Shown here: positions 49,110 through 57,300 of the stretch, piece by piece
Layout of the letters: each line of letters begins with the position of its first letter
Position numbering within the stretch: the first letter of the stretch is position 1
Source of the DNA: Propioniciclava tarda
GTDB lineage: Bacteria > Actinomycetota > Actinomycetes > Propionibacteriales > Propionibacteriaceae
DNA: 64,000 nucleotides
Reading direction: 5' to 3'
Assembly: GCF_900182665.1 (NCBI RefSeq)
Contig: NZ_FXTL01000014.1
Span: 1-64,000, forward strand
Position numbers and translations under genes: made by a program
The notes under the pieces: model-generated
What the model saw: only the letters and a program-made list of their open reading frames with translations
Databases searched by the model: none
Told to the model about the DNA's origin: nothing

Positions 49110-49235
49110 TCACACCTGCGGTGGGGGGACTGCCAGCCCGCCAGCGATGAGGAGCATGCGTAGGCGGTAGTTGTCGGGGTTGCGGTAGCCGCGGGCGATG
49201 CGGCGGTGGAGTTCGATCAGTCCATTGATGGGGCC
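49110..49235 (-). pseudogene. remnant of an ISL3-family transposase (C-terminus)
   Basis: About 41 codons read GPINGLIELHRRIARGYRN then PDNYRLRMLLIAGG, the recognisable last segment of ISL3-type transposases (usually TNGPTEAINxLIKxIKRxxxGYRNxxNYRLRxLL). Nothing upstream in frame matches the rest of the protein. The surrounding gap (48914-49486) otherwise holds the leader of the menJ-nuo operon and no further gene. Confidence 0.65.
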
Positions 49236-49486
49236 GCCAGCGCAGCATCGGGCTGCAACCAACCCATCCCGATCGCAACAGCAAAGGCCAACACCGCAGA
49301 AAGCACACGACGCGGGATGAACACGGGAGCCCCCCAAGGCGCCGGCGATGGGGAAACCCGACGCTTCGGCACTGACGACATGACCAAGTTGGCCACGACG
49401 CTGCCCGATCGCCAAAGCCACGGAGCCGGAACCCACCAGGAACACGAATGTGCCCCATCGCCCGCACGGGCCTATCCTCGTCGTCC

Positions 49487-50761
49487 GTGACCGTCGATCC
49501 CGCGCTGCCCCGGTTGCGCGCCTGCACCGTCGCGATCGACGACCCCGGCGACTTGCTCGACTACCTCGCCGAGGCGTCCGATGTGGCCTGGATCCGCCGC
49601 GGCGACGGCCTCGTCGGCCTCGGCGTCGCCGCCCGCGTCGACGTCGCCTCGCTCGACGACGGCGCCGAATGGTGGAAGGCGCTCTCGGCCCGCATCGAGC
49701 ACTCCACCGAACTCCCCGGCGCCTGGGGCGTCGGACCCCTCGCCTTCGGCTCGTTCGCCTTCGACGCCGGACACACGGCGTCCACCTCAGTTCTGATCGT
49801 GCCCGAGTTGATCATCGGACGCCGCTCCGGCCAGTCATGGCTGACGGCGATCTCAGCCGATGGCCACTCCCCCGTGCTGCCTGCGAAGGCTCCGGACTCC
49901 GACGGTCCCGGACGCGTCGAGGTGCGTCCGGTCGGCCTGGACGCGGCGGGCTACGCCCGCGAGGTCGGACGCCTCGTCGAGCGGATCAACGACCCCGACA
50001 GCGAGCTCGCCAAGGTCGTCCTCGCGAGGGCGCTGCGCGCGATGGGCGAGCGTCCCGTCGAGGCCCGCTGGCTGGCCAAGCGGCTGGCGTCCGCGTACCC
50101 CAGCTGCTGGACCTTCCACGTGGACGGACTCGTCGGGGCGTCCCCGGAGATGCTGATCCGCGCCGAGGGCGGGCTGGCGACGTCACGCGTGCTGGCCGGG
50201 ACGATCCGCCGCAGCGACGCGTCGCAGGACGAGGCGCTGGCCGATGCGCTGTCCGGCTCCGGCAAGGACCTGGAAGAGCACGAGTTCGCCGTCGCGTCCG
50301 TGGCGAACGCGCTGCGTCCGTTCTGCTCGGGCATGAACGTCCCCGATGCGCCGTTCGTGCTGCAACTGCCCAACGTCATGCATCTGGCGTCCGATGTGAC
50401 GGGCGTCATGGCCGGGGCGTTCTCCGCACTGCACCTGGCCGGACGCCTCCACCCGTCCGCGGCCGTCTGCGGGACGCCCACCGCGGCCGCCCTCGCCGCG
50501 ATCGCCGAGCATGAGCACCTCGACCGCGGCCGCTACGCCGGACCCGTCGGCTGGATCGACACCCACGGCGACGGCGAATGGGCGATCGCCCTGCGCTGCG
50601 GGCAGATCGCGCAGGACGCGGCGTCCATCACGTTGTACGCGGGCTGCGGCATCGTCGGGCGCTCGCGTCCGGACGCCGAGGTCGCCGAGACCGAAGCCAA
50701 GCTGGCGCCCATGCTGGGCGCTCTCGGCGTGAGCCCGGGCGCGGCGCTGGGTCGGTCGTAG
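49487..50761 (+). CDS. menF: isochorismate synthase (menaquinone-type)
   Basis: 424 residues from GTG 49487 (an ATG at 49448 is possible). It converts chorismate to isochorismate, the first committed step of menaquinone synthesis. C-terminal chorismate-binding domain: ELAKVVLARAL (Lys), ASPEMLIRAEGG, SRVLAGTIRRS, KDLEEHEFAVASV, HLASDVTGVM, LHPSAAVCGTPTAAALAAI and GPVGWIDTHGDGEWAIALRCG. The family's general base Lys and metal-binding Glu blocks are present. No promoter was identified; a transposase scar lies upstream. Confidence 0.93.
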   Translation: MTVDPALPRLRACTVAIDDPGDLLDYLAEASDVAWIRRGDGLVGLGVAARVDVASLDDGAEWWKALSARIEHSTELPGAWGVGPLAFGSFAFDAGHTASTSVLIVPELIIGRRSGQSWLTAISADGHSPVLPAKAPDSDGPGRVEVRPVGLDAAGYAREVGRLVERINDPDSELAKVVLARALRAMGERPVEARWLAKRLASAYPSCWTFHVDGLVGASPEMLIRAEGGLATSRVLAGTIRRSDASQDEALADALSGSGKDLEEHEFAVASVANALRPFCSGMNVPDAPFVLQLPNVMHLASDVTGVMAGAFSALHLAGRLHPSAAVCGTPTAAALAAIAEHEHLDRGRYAGPVGWIDTHGDGEWAIALRCGQIAQDAASITLYAGCGIVGRSRPDAEVAETEAKLAPMLGALGVSPGAALGRS

Positions 50762-50780
50762 GAGAGCTCCCGTCCGGCCG

Positions 50781-52025
50781 TCAGAGTTCCCACAGGGCCG
50801 CGACAGGCAATGCCCACAGCCGCTCGCCCATGTTCCAGGCTCGCTCGCCGAGGTGTAGCACCACGCCGGCTACAAAGTCGTCTCCGAGTCGATCGCGGAG
50901 CCTCATGAGCCCGGTCGCATGATCCGGACGCGCTGTCGAACTGGCTTTCACTTCCAGCCCTAAGACCTTGCCCCCGCGCAGTTCCACGAGCAGATCAACT
51001 TCTGCACCGCCTGCTTCGCGATAGTGCGATAGGTCAAAGCGGGTGCTGCTCCACGACGACTGACGCAGAAGCTCATTGCTGACAAAACCCTCCAGCAGTC
51101 CGCCGAGGTGGTTGACGCCCAGATGGCTCAGAAGATCGTCCGCCTCGAGATTCGACAGCATCGCAGCCAGCCCGGAATCTGCGACATGCGCCTTGGCCCG
51201 CGCAACGACACGTCGGGTCCTGCTGCGACTCCAACCTGGGACCGAGTCGACCAGGTAGAGATCCGAAAGCCGCTGAACGTCGCCCCTTGCGGTCCCCTCG
51301 GCGACACCCACGTCGCGGGCGATCCTTGCCGGAACCAACTCACCGGTCTGGGCTCCGGCAAGCAGCGCCAGCACCTTCCTCAGGCGAGCGGGACTCGCTG
51401 TCGTGAGGTCTCGGAGATCGCCGCGCATCAGCCGATCGACGTAGTCAGCGAGCCACACCCTCCGGCGCTCTCCGTTGCGGGCGAGGGCGGTGGGATAGCC
51501 ACCCGCGCAGATGGCGTCGACGTAGCGCTCCCTCGACCAGGAACTGCTCCAACCCGACAGGTCCGGCTCTGCCAGAAACCGGGCGACGAAGTCATCTTGT
51601 CGGCGTCCGACTTCTCCCTGCGAGAGCGGACGCAGCCGGATCGTTTCTGCGCGGCCCGCGAGAGAGTCCTCCGCTCCAGGGACACGCATGAGGTCGGCGG
51701 AGCCGGTGAGGAGGAAGCGTCCCGGCTGCCGATCGCGGTCGACGGCGGCTTTGATCGGAAGGATCAGCTGCGGGGCACGCTGGATCTCGTCCAAGACGAC
51801 CGGGCCACCGCCAAAGCCTGCGATGAAGGACTCCGGGTCCGCTTCGGCGGCCAGTCGCGCCTCAGGGTCGTCGAGTGTCACGACGGTGGCGCCCGACTCC
51901 TTCGCCAGCTCCGCCGTCAGGGTGCTCTTGCCGGTCTGACGGGCTCCTTGGACGACGACGACAGGAGTGTCGGCGAGCGCTTCGCGAACTCGCCCAACGA
52001 TCCACCGCGGATACTGCTCCTGCAT
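50781..52025 (-). CDS. AAA ATPase with DUF4143 domain
   Basis: 414 residues. Walker A GARQTGKST (27-35), Walker B GPVVLDEIQRAP (~74-85), sensor region FLLTGSADLMRVP, then a winged-helix-like middle and a C-terminal DUF4143 part with AEVDLLVELRGGKVLGLEVKAS, a restriction-endonuclease-like beta-alpha-beta (D-x(n)-E-x-K). Such proteins are widespread, often in accessory regions, and their role is unknown. The only upstream signal is a four-unit 23-bp tandem array that starts 29 bp before the ATG. Confidence 0.88.
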   Translation of the reverse strand: MQEQYPRWIVGRVREALADTPVVVVQGARQTGKSTLTAELAKESGATVVTLDDPEARLAAEADPESFIAGFGGGPVVLDEIQRAPQLILPIKAAVDRDRQPGRFLLTGSADLMRVPGAEDSLAGRAETIRLRPLSQGEVGRRQDDFVARFLAEPDLSGWSSSWSRERYVDAICAGGYPTALARNGERRRVWLADYVDRLMRGDLRDLTTASPARLRKVLALLAGAQTGELVPARIARDVGVAEGTARGDVQRLSDLYLVDSVPGWSRSRTRRVVARAKAHVADSGLAAMLSNLEADDLLSHLGVNHLGGLLEGFVSNELLRQSSWSSTRFDLSHYREAGGAEVDLLVELRGGKVLGLEVKASSTARPDHATGLMRLRDRLGDDFVAGVVLHLGERAWNMGERLWALPVAALWEL

Positions 52026-52053
52026 ACGGCTCAGACTAGCAGGGATGCAACTC

Positions 52054-52142
52054 GACTGCGGATTTATCAGCCCTTGGATTGCGGATTTATCAGGCTCCGG
52101 ATTGAGGATTTATCACCTCTCCGACTGCGGGTTTAGCCACAC
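52054..52142. repeat. 23-bp tandem array upstream of the DUF4143 ATPase gene
   Basis: Units at 52054-52076, 52077-52099, 52100-52122 and a partial 52123-52142, consensus GAYTGMGGATTTATCAnnCYYyS. The array is AT-richer than its surroundings and fills the gap between two minus-strand genes. It looks like a multi-site operator or an expanded promoter element, but no function is established. Confidence 0.85.
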
Positions 52143-53876
52143 TCACCGCTGCGGACGGGCGATCTTGATCTTCTCGGTGTTGCCCGCCGCGCGGGCGGCC
52201 TTCTCTTCGGCGAGCTTGCGTTGCTGCTCCTTGCTCTCCTCCTGCAACTCGGCCATGTCGATGCCCAGGAAGAAGTAGACGACGGCCGCGATTGCCAGGC
52301 TGACCCAGATCGGCGCGCCGAGCATCAGCGGCGCCGTCACGATGGCGCACACATCGATGCCGCGGAACAGGTTGAAGATCAGCGACGGCGGCAGCGCGCC
52401 GGCGTTGGTCGCCATCATCGGGGTGTTGAAGTCGGTCTGCTTGGCCGTCTGCCAGCGGACGGCACCCAGCAGGCCCGCGATGCCGATGACGCCGGCCGTC
52501 ATGAGGGCGTCCGGCAGCGACCGGGTCGCGCCGCCCACGATGCCCATCACGGACGGCGTCACGACGATCACCCAGATCAGGGCCAAGACGGTGGGGACGA
52601 TCATCGCCGCGTTGCGCAACTGCCGCGTCGAGAAGGGGAAGGTGCGGGCCAGACCACCGGTCCGGCTCAGCACGCGCAGGCTGCCGAAGAACGGGACCAG
52701 CGCCGCGACCAGGGCCAACGCCGCCAGGAACGGCATCACGAAGGCGACGCCGAGGGCGTCCGCGGCGTAGGGCACGAGGGCCGACGCGATGAGCGCCACG
52801 AACGGCTTCGGGAAGCGGATCAGCCGCTGAACGTCGCGGAACACCAGCGCCTGGACGCCCGTGCCGCGACCCGGCGTCGGACGCACGTAGCCACGCGCCA
52901 CCGCCTCGCGCTCGACCAGGATGTCACGGGCCAGCCCGAGGTCGAGGGCGTACATCGCGCCCTGCATGCCCGAGACCAGCGATCCGCCTGAGAGCAACCG
53001 AGCCCGTCGGATCTGGTTCAGCCGTCCCCGCGCTAGGCCAGCGAACGCCACGGTCAGCGCCGCGCCCACCGCCGCGATCGCCCACGGCGCGAGGGCCGGC
53101 GAGGCCGGAATGAGCGTCGTCTGACCCGCGGCGATCAGGACCATCCACAGCACCGTCGCCGTCGCGGCCACCGAGAACAGCACCTGCAACGCTCTGAGAA
53201 CGAACTGCCGGTCGTGCGTCTGCTCGAACGCAGCCAAGGCGATCAGGGCGGACGCCGTCGCTCCGGCCGCCAGGCCCCAGGCCAGAATCGAGAGCGGGGC
53301 CGTCCCGGTGAGCAGAGCCAACAGGCCGCCCATCACGGTCGCGACGCCCAGCGCCACGAACACCGCTGCCCAGAGGCGTCCGCCCAAGAGGCGCGTCCGC
53401 GAGATCGGGGCGTCCATCAGCCACGAGCCCTCGGCCGCGGACGCCAACACCGGCCCGAAGATGCGCGCGGCCGACAGCGTCACGGTCGCGGCCGCGAACA
53501 CCACAGCCCACGGCAGCAGCGAGCGTCCGGTGAGGCAGCCGGACGAGGTGCACCCCGCCGCGGTCTGGTTCGAGTTGACCAGCAGGTTCACGATCATCGC
53601 GCCGATCAACGCGAGGCTGAAGAGCATGAAGTAGGCGTCGCCCAGCACCTGGCCGATGGTCCGGGACGCGCGTCCGTGCCGCCAGTCCTTCATGAGGCCG
53701 TGCAGGGCCTTTTCGTCGACGACGTGCGCGTCGGCGTCCGGCAAGAAGGCGAAGGTCCAGTCGCGGTCGGCGTAGGCGGCGTACGGGTCCTCGGACTCGA
53801 CCTCGACGCCGGGCCCGGCGACGGCGTCCGGCTGGGACACCCCCGACCGGATCAGCTTCTTCGACTTCTTGCTCAC
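52143..53876 (-). CDS. DUF6297-like multispanning membrane protein, ABC exporter permease
   Basis: 577 residues, about 12-14 spans, with a ~85-residue cytoplasmic N-terminus (YADRDWTFAFLPDADAHVVDEKALHGLMKDWRHGRASRT). It resembles the permease-like proteins that pair with a single ATPase in actinobacteria. The start overlaps the end of the ABC ATPase gene by 4 nt (ATGA), so the two should form a transporter of unknown substrate. The C-terminus is charged (EESKEQQRKLAEEKAARAAG). Confidence 0.75.
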   Translation of the reverse strand: MSKKSKKLIRSGVSQPDAVAGPGVEVESEDPYAAYADRDWTFAFLPDADAHVVDEKALHGLMKDWRHGRASRTIGQVLGDAYFMLFSLALIGAMIVNLLVNSNQTAAGCTSSGCLTGRSLLPWAVVFAAATVTLSAARIFGPVLASAAEGSWLMDAPISRTRLLGGRLWAAVFVALGVATVMGGLLALLTGTAPLSILAWGLAAGATASALIALAAFEQTHDRQFVLRALQVLFSVAATATVLWMVLIAAGQTTLIPASPALAPWAIAAVGAALTVAFAGLARGRLNQIRRARLLSGGSLVSGMQGAMYALDLGLARDILVEREAVARGYVRPTPGRGTGVQALVFRDVQRLIRFPKPFVALIASALVPYAADALGVAFVMPFLAALALVAALVPFFGSLRVLSRTGGLARTFPFSTRQLRNAAMIVPTVLALIWVIVVTPSVMGIVGGATRSLPDALMTAGVIGIAGLLGAVRWQTAKQTDFNTPMMATNAGALPPSLIFNLFRGIDVCAIVTAPLMLGAPIWVSLAIAAVVYFFLGIDMAELQEESKEQQRKLAEEKAARAAGNTEKIKIARPQR

Positions 53877-54571
53877 GGCGCGACCTCAGCCTCGGCCGGC
53901 TCGGCCTCGGGCTCGGCGTCCACGGTCGGACGCCGCGGGCCGACGAGCTTCACGGTCCGGGTCGCCACCTGCTGGACCAGGTAGGGCTCGTGCGAGGCCA
54001 TCACGATCGCGAGGCCGCGCTCACGCTCGGCGACGAGCCGGGCGGCCAGCCAGGCCACGCCCTCGACGTCGAGGCGCTGCTCGGGCTCGTCCAGGATCAG
54101 CAGCTTGCGCGGACGCACGAAAGCCGTAGCCAGCGCGAGACGACGCCGCTGGCCGGAGCTCAGCGTGCCCGGCAACTGCCCGGACTGCGGCACCAGCTGG
54201 ACCTCGTCCAGGACGGCGTCCACGGCGGCGTCCGGATCAGGGACGCCGTGGGCGCGGGCCAGGAGGTCCAGGTGCTCGACGACGCTGAGGTCGGGGAAGA
54301 AGTCGAGGTCGTCGATGACCGTCGCCACGCCGCGGCGGATCTCGGGATTCGTCTCGCTCATGCGGATGCCCTCGAACTCGACCGTGCCCTCATCCGGGAT
54401 CGTCGCCCCGATCAGCATGCGCAGAATGGTCGACTTGCCGACGCCGTTGCGTCCGGTCAGCGCGATCGCCTCGCCGGGAAAGACGTCGAGTGAGAAGTTC
54501 TCGACGATCGTCACGGGCCCGAAAGCCTTCTTCACCTTGGACGCCGTGAGCACCGGTACGCGTTTGGCCAT
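53873..54571 (-). CDS. ABC transporter ATP-binding protein
   Basis: 232 residues. Walker A TGRNGVGKST (~38-47), Q-loop region, signature LSSGQRRRLALATAF, Walker B KLLILDEPEQRLD and switch SHEP. GRN-GVGK with an Asn is usual for the family. The Glu/Ala/Pro-rich tail is unconserved. It is translationally coupled to the downstream DUF6297-like gene. Start ATG 54571 chosen because residues before it are unlike ABC proteins. Confidence 0.92.
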   Translation of the reverse strand: MAKRVPVLTASKVKKAFGPVTIVENFSLDVFPGEAIALTGRNGVGKSTILRMLIGATIPDEGTVEFEGIRMSETNPEIRRGVATVIDDLDFFPDLSVVEHLDLLARAHGVPDPDAAVDAVLDEVQLVPQSGQLPGTLSSGQRRRLALATAFVRPRKLLILDEPEQRLDVEGVAWLAARLVAERERGLAIVMASHEPYLVQQVATRTVKLVGPRRPTVDAEPEAEPAEAEVAP

Positions 54572-54652
54572 GGTCCCGATTCTCTCGCACGCGCAAGGGT
54601 GCTGGCGCCACCGGCCCGCCTGGCTTGTGGTGGGCACTCTCTCCCCAGTACT

Positions 54653-54692
54653 GAGTGCTCGACCTTCCGGAAAACCGAAAGGCCCAGCACTC
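54653..54692. promoter_or_regulatory. long imperfect hairpin between divergent ABC and menG genes
   Basis: Outer arms GAGTGCT (54653-54659) and AGCACTC (54686-54692), inner arms CCTTCCGG (54663-54670) and CCGAAAGG (54675-54682, one mismatch) around AAAA. It lies in the 198-bp divergent region, 78 bp before menG, and could be an operator or a terminator. Confidence 0.5.
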
Positions 54693-54769
54693 AAACACGC
54701 GAACAAGTTGGGGGGGTGGGCGGCCGATCGACGGGCTGTCGGCGGGACGTGACAAGATGTCGTCCCGTG

Positions 54770-55474
54770 GTGACCAAGTCCGACGCGCGCGCGACCCTGG
54801 CCAAGAGGCGCGCAGACGTCGCCGGCATGTTCGACGGGGTGGCGTCCCGCTACGACCTGATGAACGGCATCATGAGCGGCGGCCAGCACCTGTATTGGCG
54901 CCACCAGGTCGTCAAAGCGATCGATCCGAAGCCGGGCATGCGCATCCTCGACCTGGCCGCCGGCACCGGCACGTCGTCGCGTCCCCTGGCGGACGCCGGC
55001 GCGCTCGTCGTGCCCGCCGACCTGTCGTTCGGCATGCTCGCCGAGGGTAAGAAGCGCTGGCCGGACCTCGGCTTCGTGAACGCGGACGCCTGCGACCTGC
55101 CCTTCGCCGACGCCACCTTCGACGCCGTCACGATCAGCTACGGCCTGCGCAACGTCGAGCACACCGACGTCGCGCTGCGCGAGCTACGGCGCGTGACGCG
55201 TCCCGGTGGGATCGTCGTCATCAACGAGTTCTCGACGCCCCTGTTCGGGCCCTTCCGGCGCCTGTACCGCGACGTCATGCTGCCCAAGGTGATCCCCGCG
55301 GCGGCGGGCCTGCTGTCGTCCAACCCGGGCGCCTACGACTACCTCGCCGAGTCGATCCTGGCCTGGCCGGACCAGCCCGCCCTCGCGCAGCTGATGGTCG
55401 ACGCCGGCTGGCACGACGTCGCGTGGAAGAACCTCTCCGGCGGGGTCGTTGCGCTCCACCGCGGCCGGGCATGA
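54770..55474 (+). CDS. menG: demethylmenaquinone methyltransferase
   Basis: 234 residues (GTG at 54770; GTG 54767 also possible). This UbiE/MenG-family enzyme methylates demethylmenaquinone with S-adenosylmethionine, the last step of menaquinone synthesis. VAGMFDGVASRYDLMNGIMSGGQHLYWR is the UbiE N-terminal block, MRILDLAAGTGTSSRPLA the SAM motif I, and AVTISYGLRNVEHTDVALRELRRVTRPGG the typical middle. It overlaps the next gene by 4 nt (ATGA). Confidence 0.95.
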   Translation: MTKSDARATLAKRRADVAGMFDGVASRYDLMNGIMSGGQHLYWRHQVVKAIDPKPGMRILDLAAGTGTSSRPLADAGALVVPADLSFGMLAEGKKRWPDLGFVNADACDLPFADATFDAVTISYGLRNVEHTDVALRELRRVTRPGGIVVINEFSTPLFGPFRRLYRDVMLPKVIPAAAGLLSSNPGAYDYLAESILAWPDQPALAQLMVDAGWHDVAWKNLSGGVVALHRGRA

Positions 55475-57111
55475 CCCAGCCGTTCGTCCTGGACGCCTAC
55501 GCCGCCCGGTCCTGCGAGCTCAAGACGCTGCACGCCTTCACCCCCGGGCTGGAGGCGCCCCGCCGCGAGGCGCCGCTGCCCGCGTTCTTCCACGATCCGG
55601 ACGCCGTCGAGGCCGACGTCTTCGGGCGGCTGCTCGCCTCGGGGGCGTCCGCGATCGACCTGCGTCCGCTGCGGGGCACGCCGTCCGACGAGCAGGAGGC
55701 CGCCGCCCTCCGCGCCCTCGACGAGGGCTACGACCTCATCATCGGCGCGCTGCTGCCCCGCGACTGGGACGCCCACCGCGCGGGGCGTCCGTCGGTGCTG
55801 TTGAAGGTCGCGGACGGGTACGTGCCGGTCCTGGTGAAGTTCCACCGCGTCCAGGAGGCGTGCTCGCCGGACGCCGCGCCGTTGAGCTACTCCCTGCTGG
55901 ACGACCCGCTGACGCGTCGAGAGTTCCCCGGGCGCCGCTTCCGGATGAGCCGCAGCAAGGCCGCCCTCCAGGTCGCACATCAGTGGCGGCTGCTGCAGGC
56001 GACGGGCCGCGCGGCGTCCGAACCGATCGTCGGCCTGATCGGCACCGAGCGACTGACGCCGCCGGACGCCGAGGACCGGCACCAGCACCTCGTCATCACG
56101 TGGATCGACCTGAACGCCGACGGGCTACTCGAGCGCTACGACGTCGAGCATGCTGAGCGGGTGCGGCTCGCGTCCGGGGCGCTGGACGGGACGGACGTCG
56201 CCCCGGATCCGGTGATCCATCGCGAGTGCCCCTACTGCGTCTGGCTCGACCGCTGCTCGGCGCTGCTGCCCGCCGATGACCTGTCGCTGCGCATCGGCAA
56301 GGCGCCGCTCGACCCCCAGGAAGTGCGGGCCCTGCGCTCCCTCGGAGTGCGGAGCGTCGGCGATCTGGCGGACGCGGACCTGGACGCGCTGCTGCTCGAC
56401 TTCCTGCCCCGCGTCACCCGCGACGGCGCCGAGGACCGGCTGCGGCTGATCCAGCGTCGGGCGCGGCTGATCGCGTCCGGGGCCGAGCTGGAGCGGACGA
56501 CCGCCGGCTCGGTCGAGTTGGGCGAGCACGAGTTGGAGATCGACCTCGACATCGAGACCTCGGCCAAGGACCACGCCTATCTGTGGGGCTTCCACGTCGA
56601 CGACCGCGCGTCCGGACGCCGCGAGTACCGCGCGTTCGCGCGCTTCGAACCGATGGACGCCGCAGCCGAGCGTGAGCTCGCGGCCGAGGCGTTCGCCTGG
56701 CTGCGGGAGGTGACGGCCGGGCGCGACGCGGCGGTCTATCACTACAGCGAGTACGAGATGCTGCGGCTGCACCGGCTGGCGTCCGGGCTGCGGGAGCGGG
56801 GCCAAGGCGAGCTGGCCGACTGGGCCGAAGGCTTCGCCGAGGAGCACTTCGTCGACCTGTTCGGCGTTGTCAGGCAGCACTTCTTCGGGGCGAACGGCCT
56901 CGGGCTGAAAGTGGTGGCGTCCGCGGGGGCGGGGTTCGGCTGGCGCGACGAGTCGCCCGGCGGGCTGGCGTCCCAAGGGTGGTTCGACGACGCGGTCGGC
57001 GCCGCGAGCGACGCCGCGCGGGCGGCCGCCCGGACGCGTGTCCTGGAGTACAACGAGGATGACGTCCTGGCCACCTGGCACCTGCGGCGCTGGGTGCGCT
57101 CGCTCGACTGA
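55471..57111 (+). CDS. TM0106-type RecB-like nuclease with RNase H-like domain
   Basis: 546 residues. N-terminal half shows a RecB-like pattern: LKVADGYVPVLVKFHRVQ and ECPYCVWLDRC (three Cys, possible Fe-S or Zn). The C-terminal half has ELEIDLDIETSAKDHAYLWGFHV and ends with VLEYNEDDVLATWHLRRWV, the D-x-E and D-D elements of an RNase H-like (YprB-type) exonuclease. Proteins of this family often carry an additional helicase domain, missing here. Translationally coupled to menG; the reason for that linkage is unclear. Confidence 0.78.
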   Translation: MTQPFVLDAYAARSCELKTLHAFTPGLEAPRREAPLPAFFHDPDAVEADVFGRLLASGASAIDLRPLRGTPSDEQEAAALRALDEGYDLIIGALLPRDWDAHRAGRPSVLLKVADGYVPVLVKFHRVQEACSPDAAPLSYSLLDDPLTRREFPGRRFRMSRSKAALQVAHQWRLLQATGRAASEPIVGLIGTERLTPPDAEDRHQHLVITWIDLNADGLLERYDVEHAERVRLASGALDGTDVAPDPVIHRECPYCVWLDRCSALLPADDLSLRIGKAPLDPQEVRALRSLGVRSVGDLADADLDALLLDFLPRVTRDGAEDRLRLIQRRARLIASGAELERTTAGSVELGEHELEIDLDIETSAKDHAYLWGFHVDDRASGRREYRAFARFEPMDAAAERELAAEAFAWLREVTAGRDAAVYHYSEYEMLRLHRLASGLRERGQGELADWAEGFAEEHFVDLFGVVRQHFFGANGLGLKVVASAGAGFGWRDESPGGLASQGWFDDAVGAASDAARAAARTRVLEYNEDDVLATWHLRRWVRSLD

Positions 57112-57126
57112 GCGGTCCTCCGGGCG

Positions 57127-57205
57127 GCCGGGCTGCGACAAGCTCAGGCAACGCGGCCATTCCGTGACCAGCCGACGGGCTTCGAGAAACTCAACCAACG
57201 GGGCT
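57127..57205. repeat. dispersed TTCGACAAGCTCAG repeat, two degenerate copies
   Basis: GGGCTGCGACAAGCTCAGGC near 57129-57148 and GGGCTTCGAGAAACTCAACC near 57178-57197. They fill the gap between the convergent nuclease and menD genes. Confidence 0.65.
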
Positions 57206-57300
57206 ACTCGGTAAGAGCCGATGGGACGGTTGAGCCAGTCTGGTGGCGGAGTTGTGGTGGCCTGGCAACAGCGACTCCGCCACGAACGTGCGGGGAGCGG

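Noticed and set aside
54634-54659. CIRCE-like HrcA operator (GCACTC ... GAGTGC)
   Set aside because: The spacing is 13 bases, not 9, and no heat-shock gene is adjacent.
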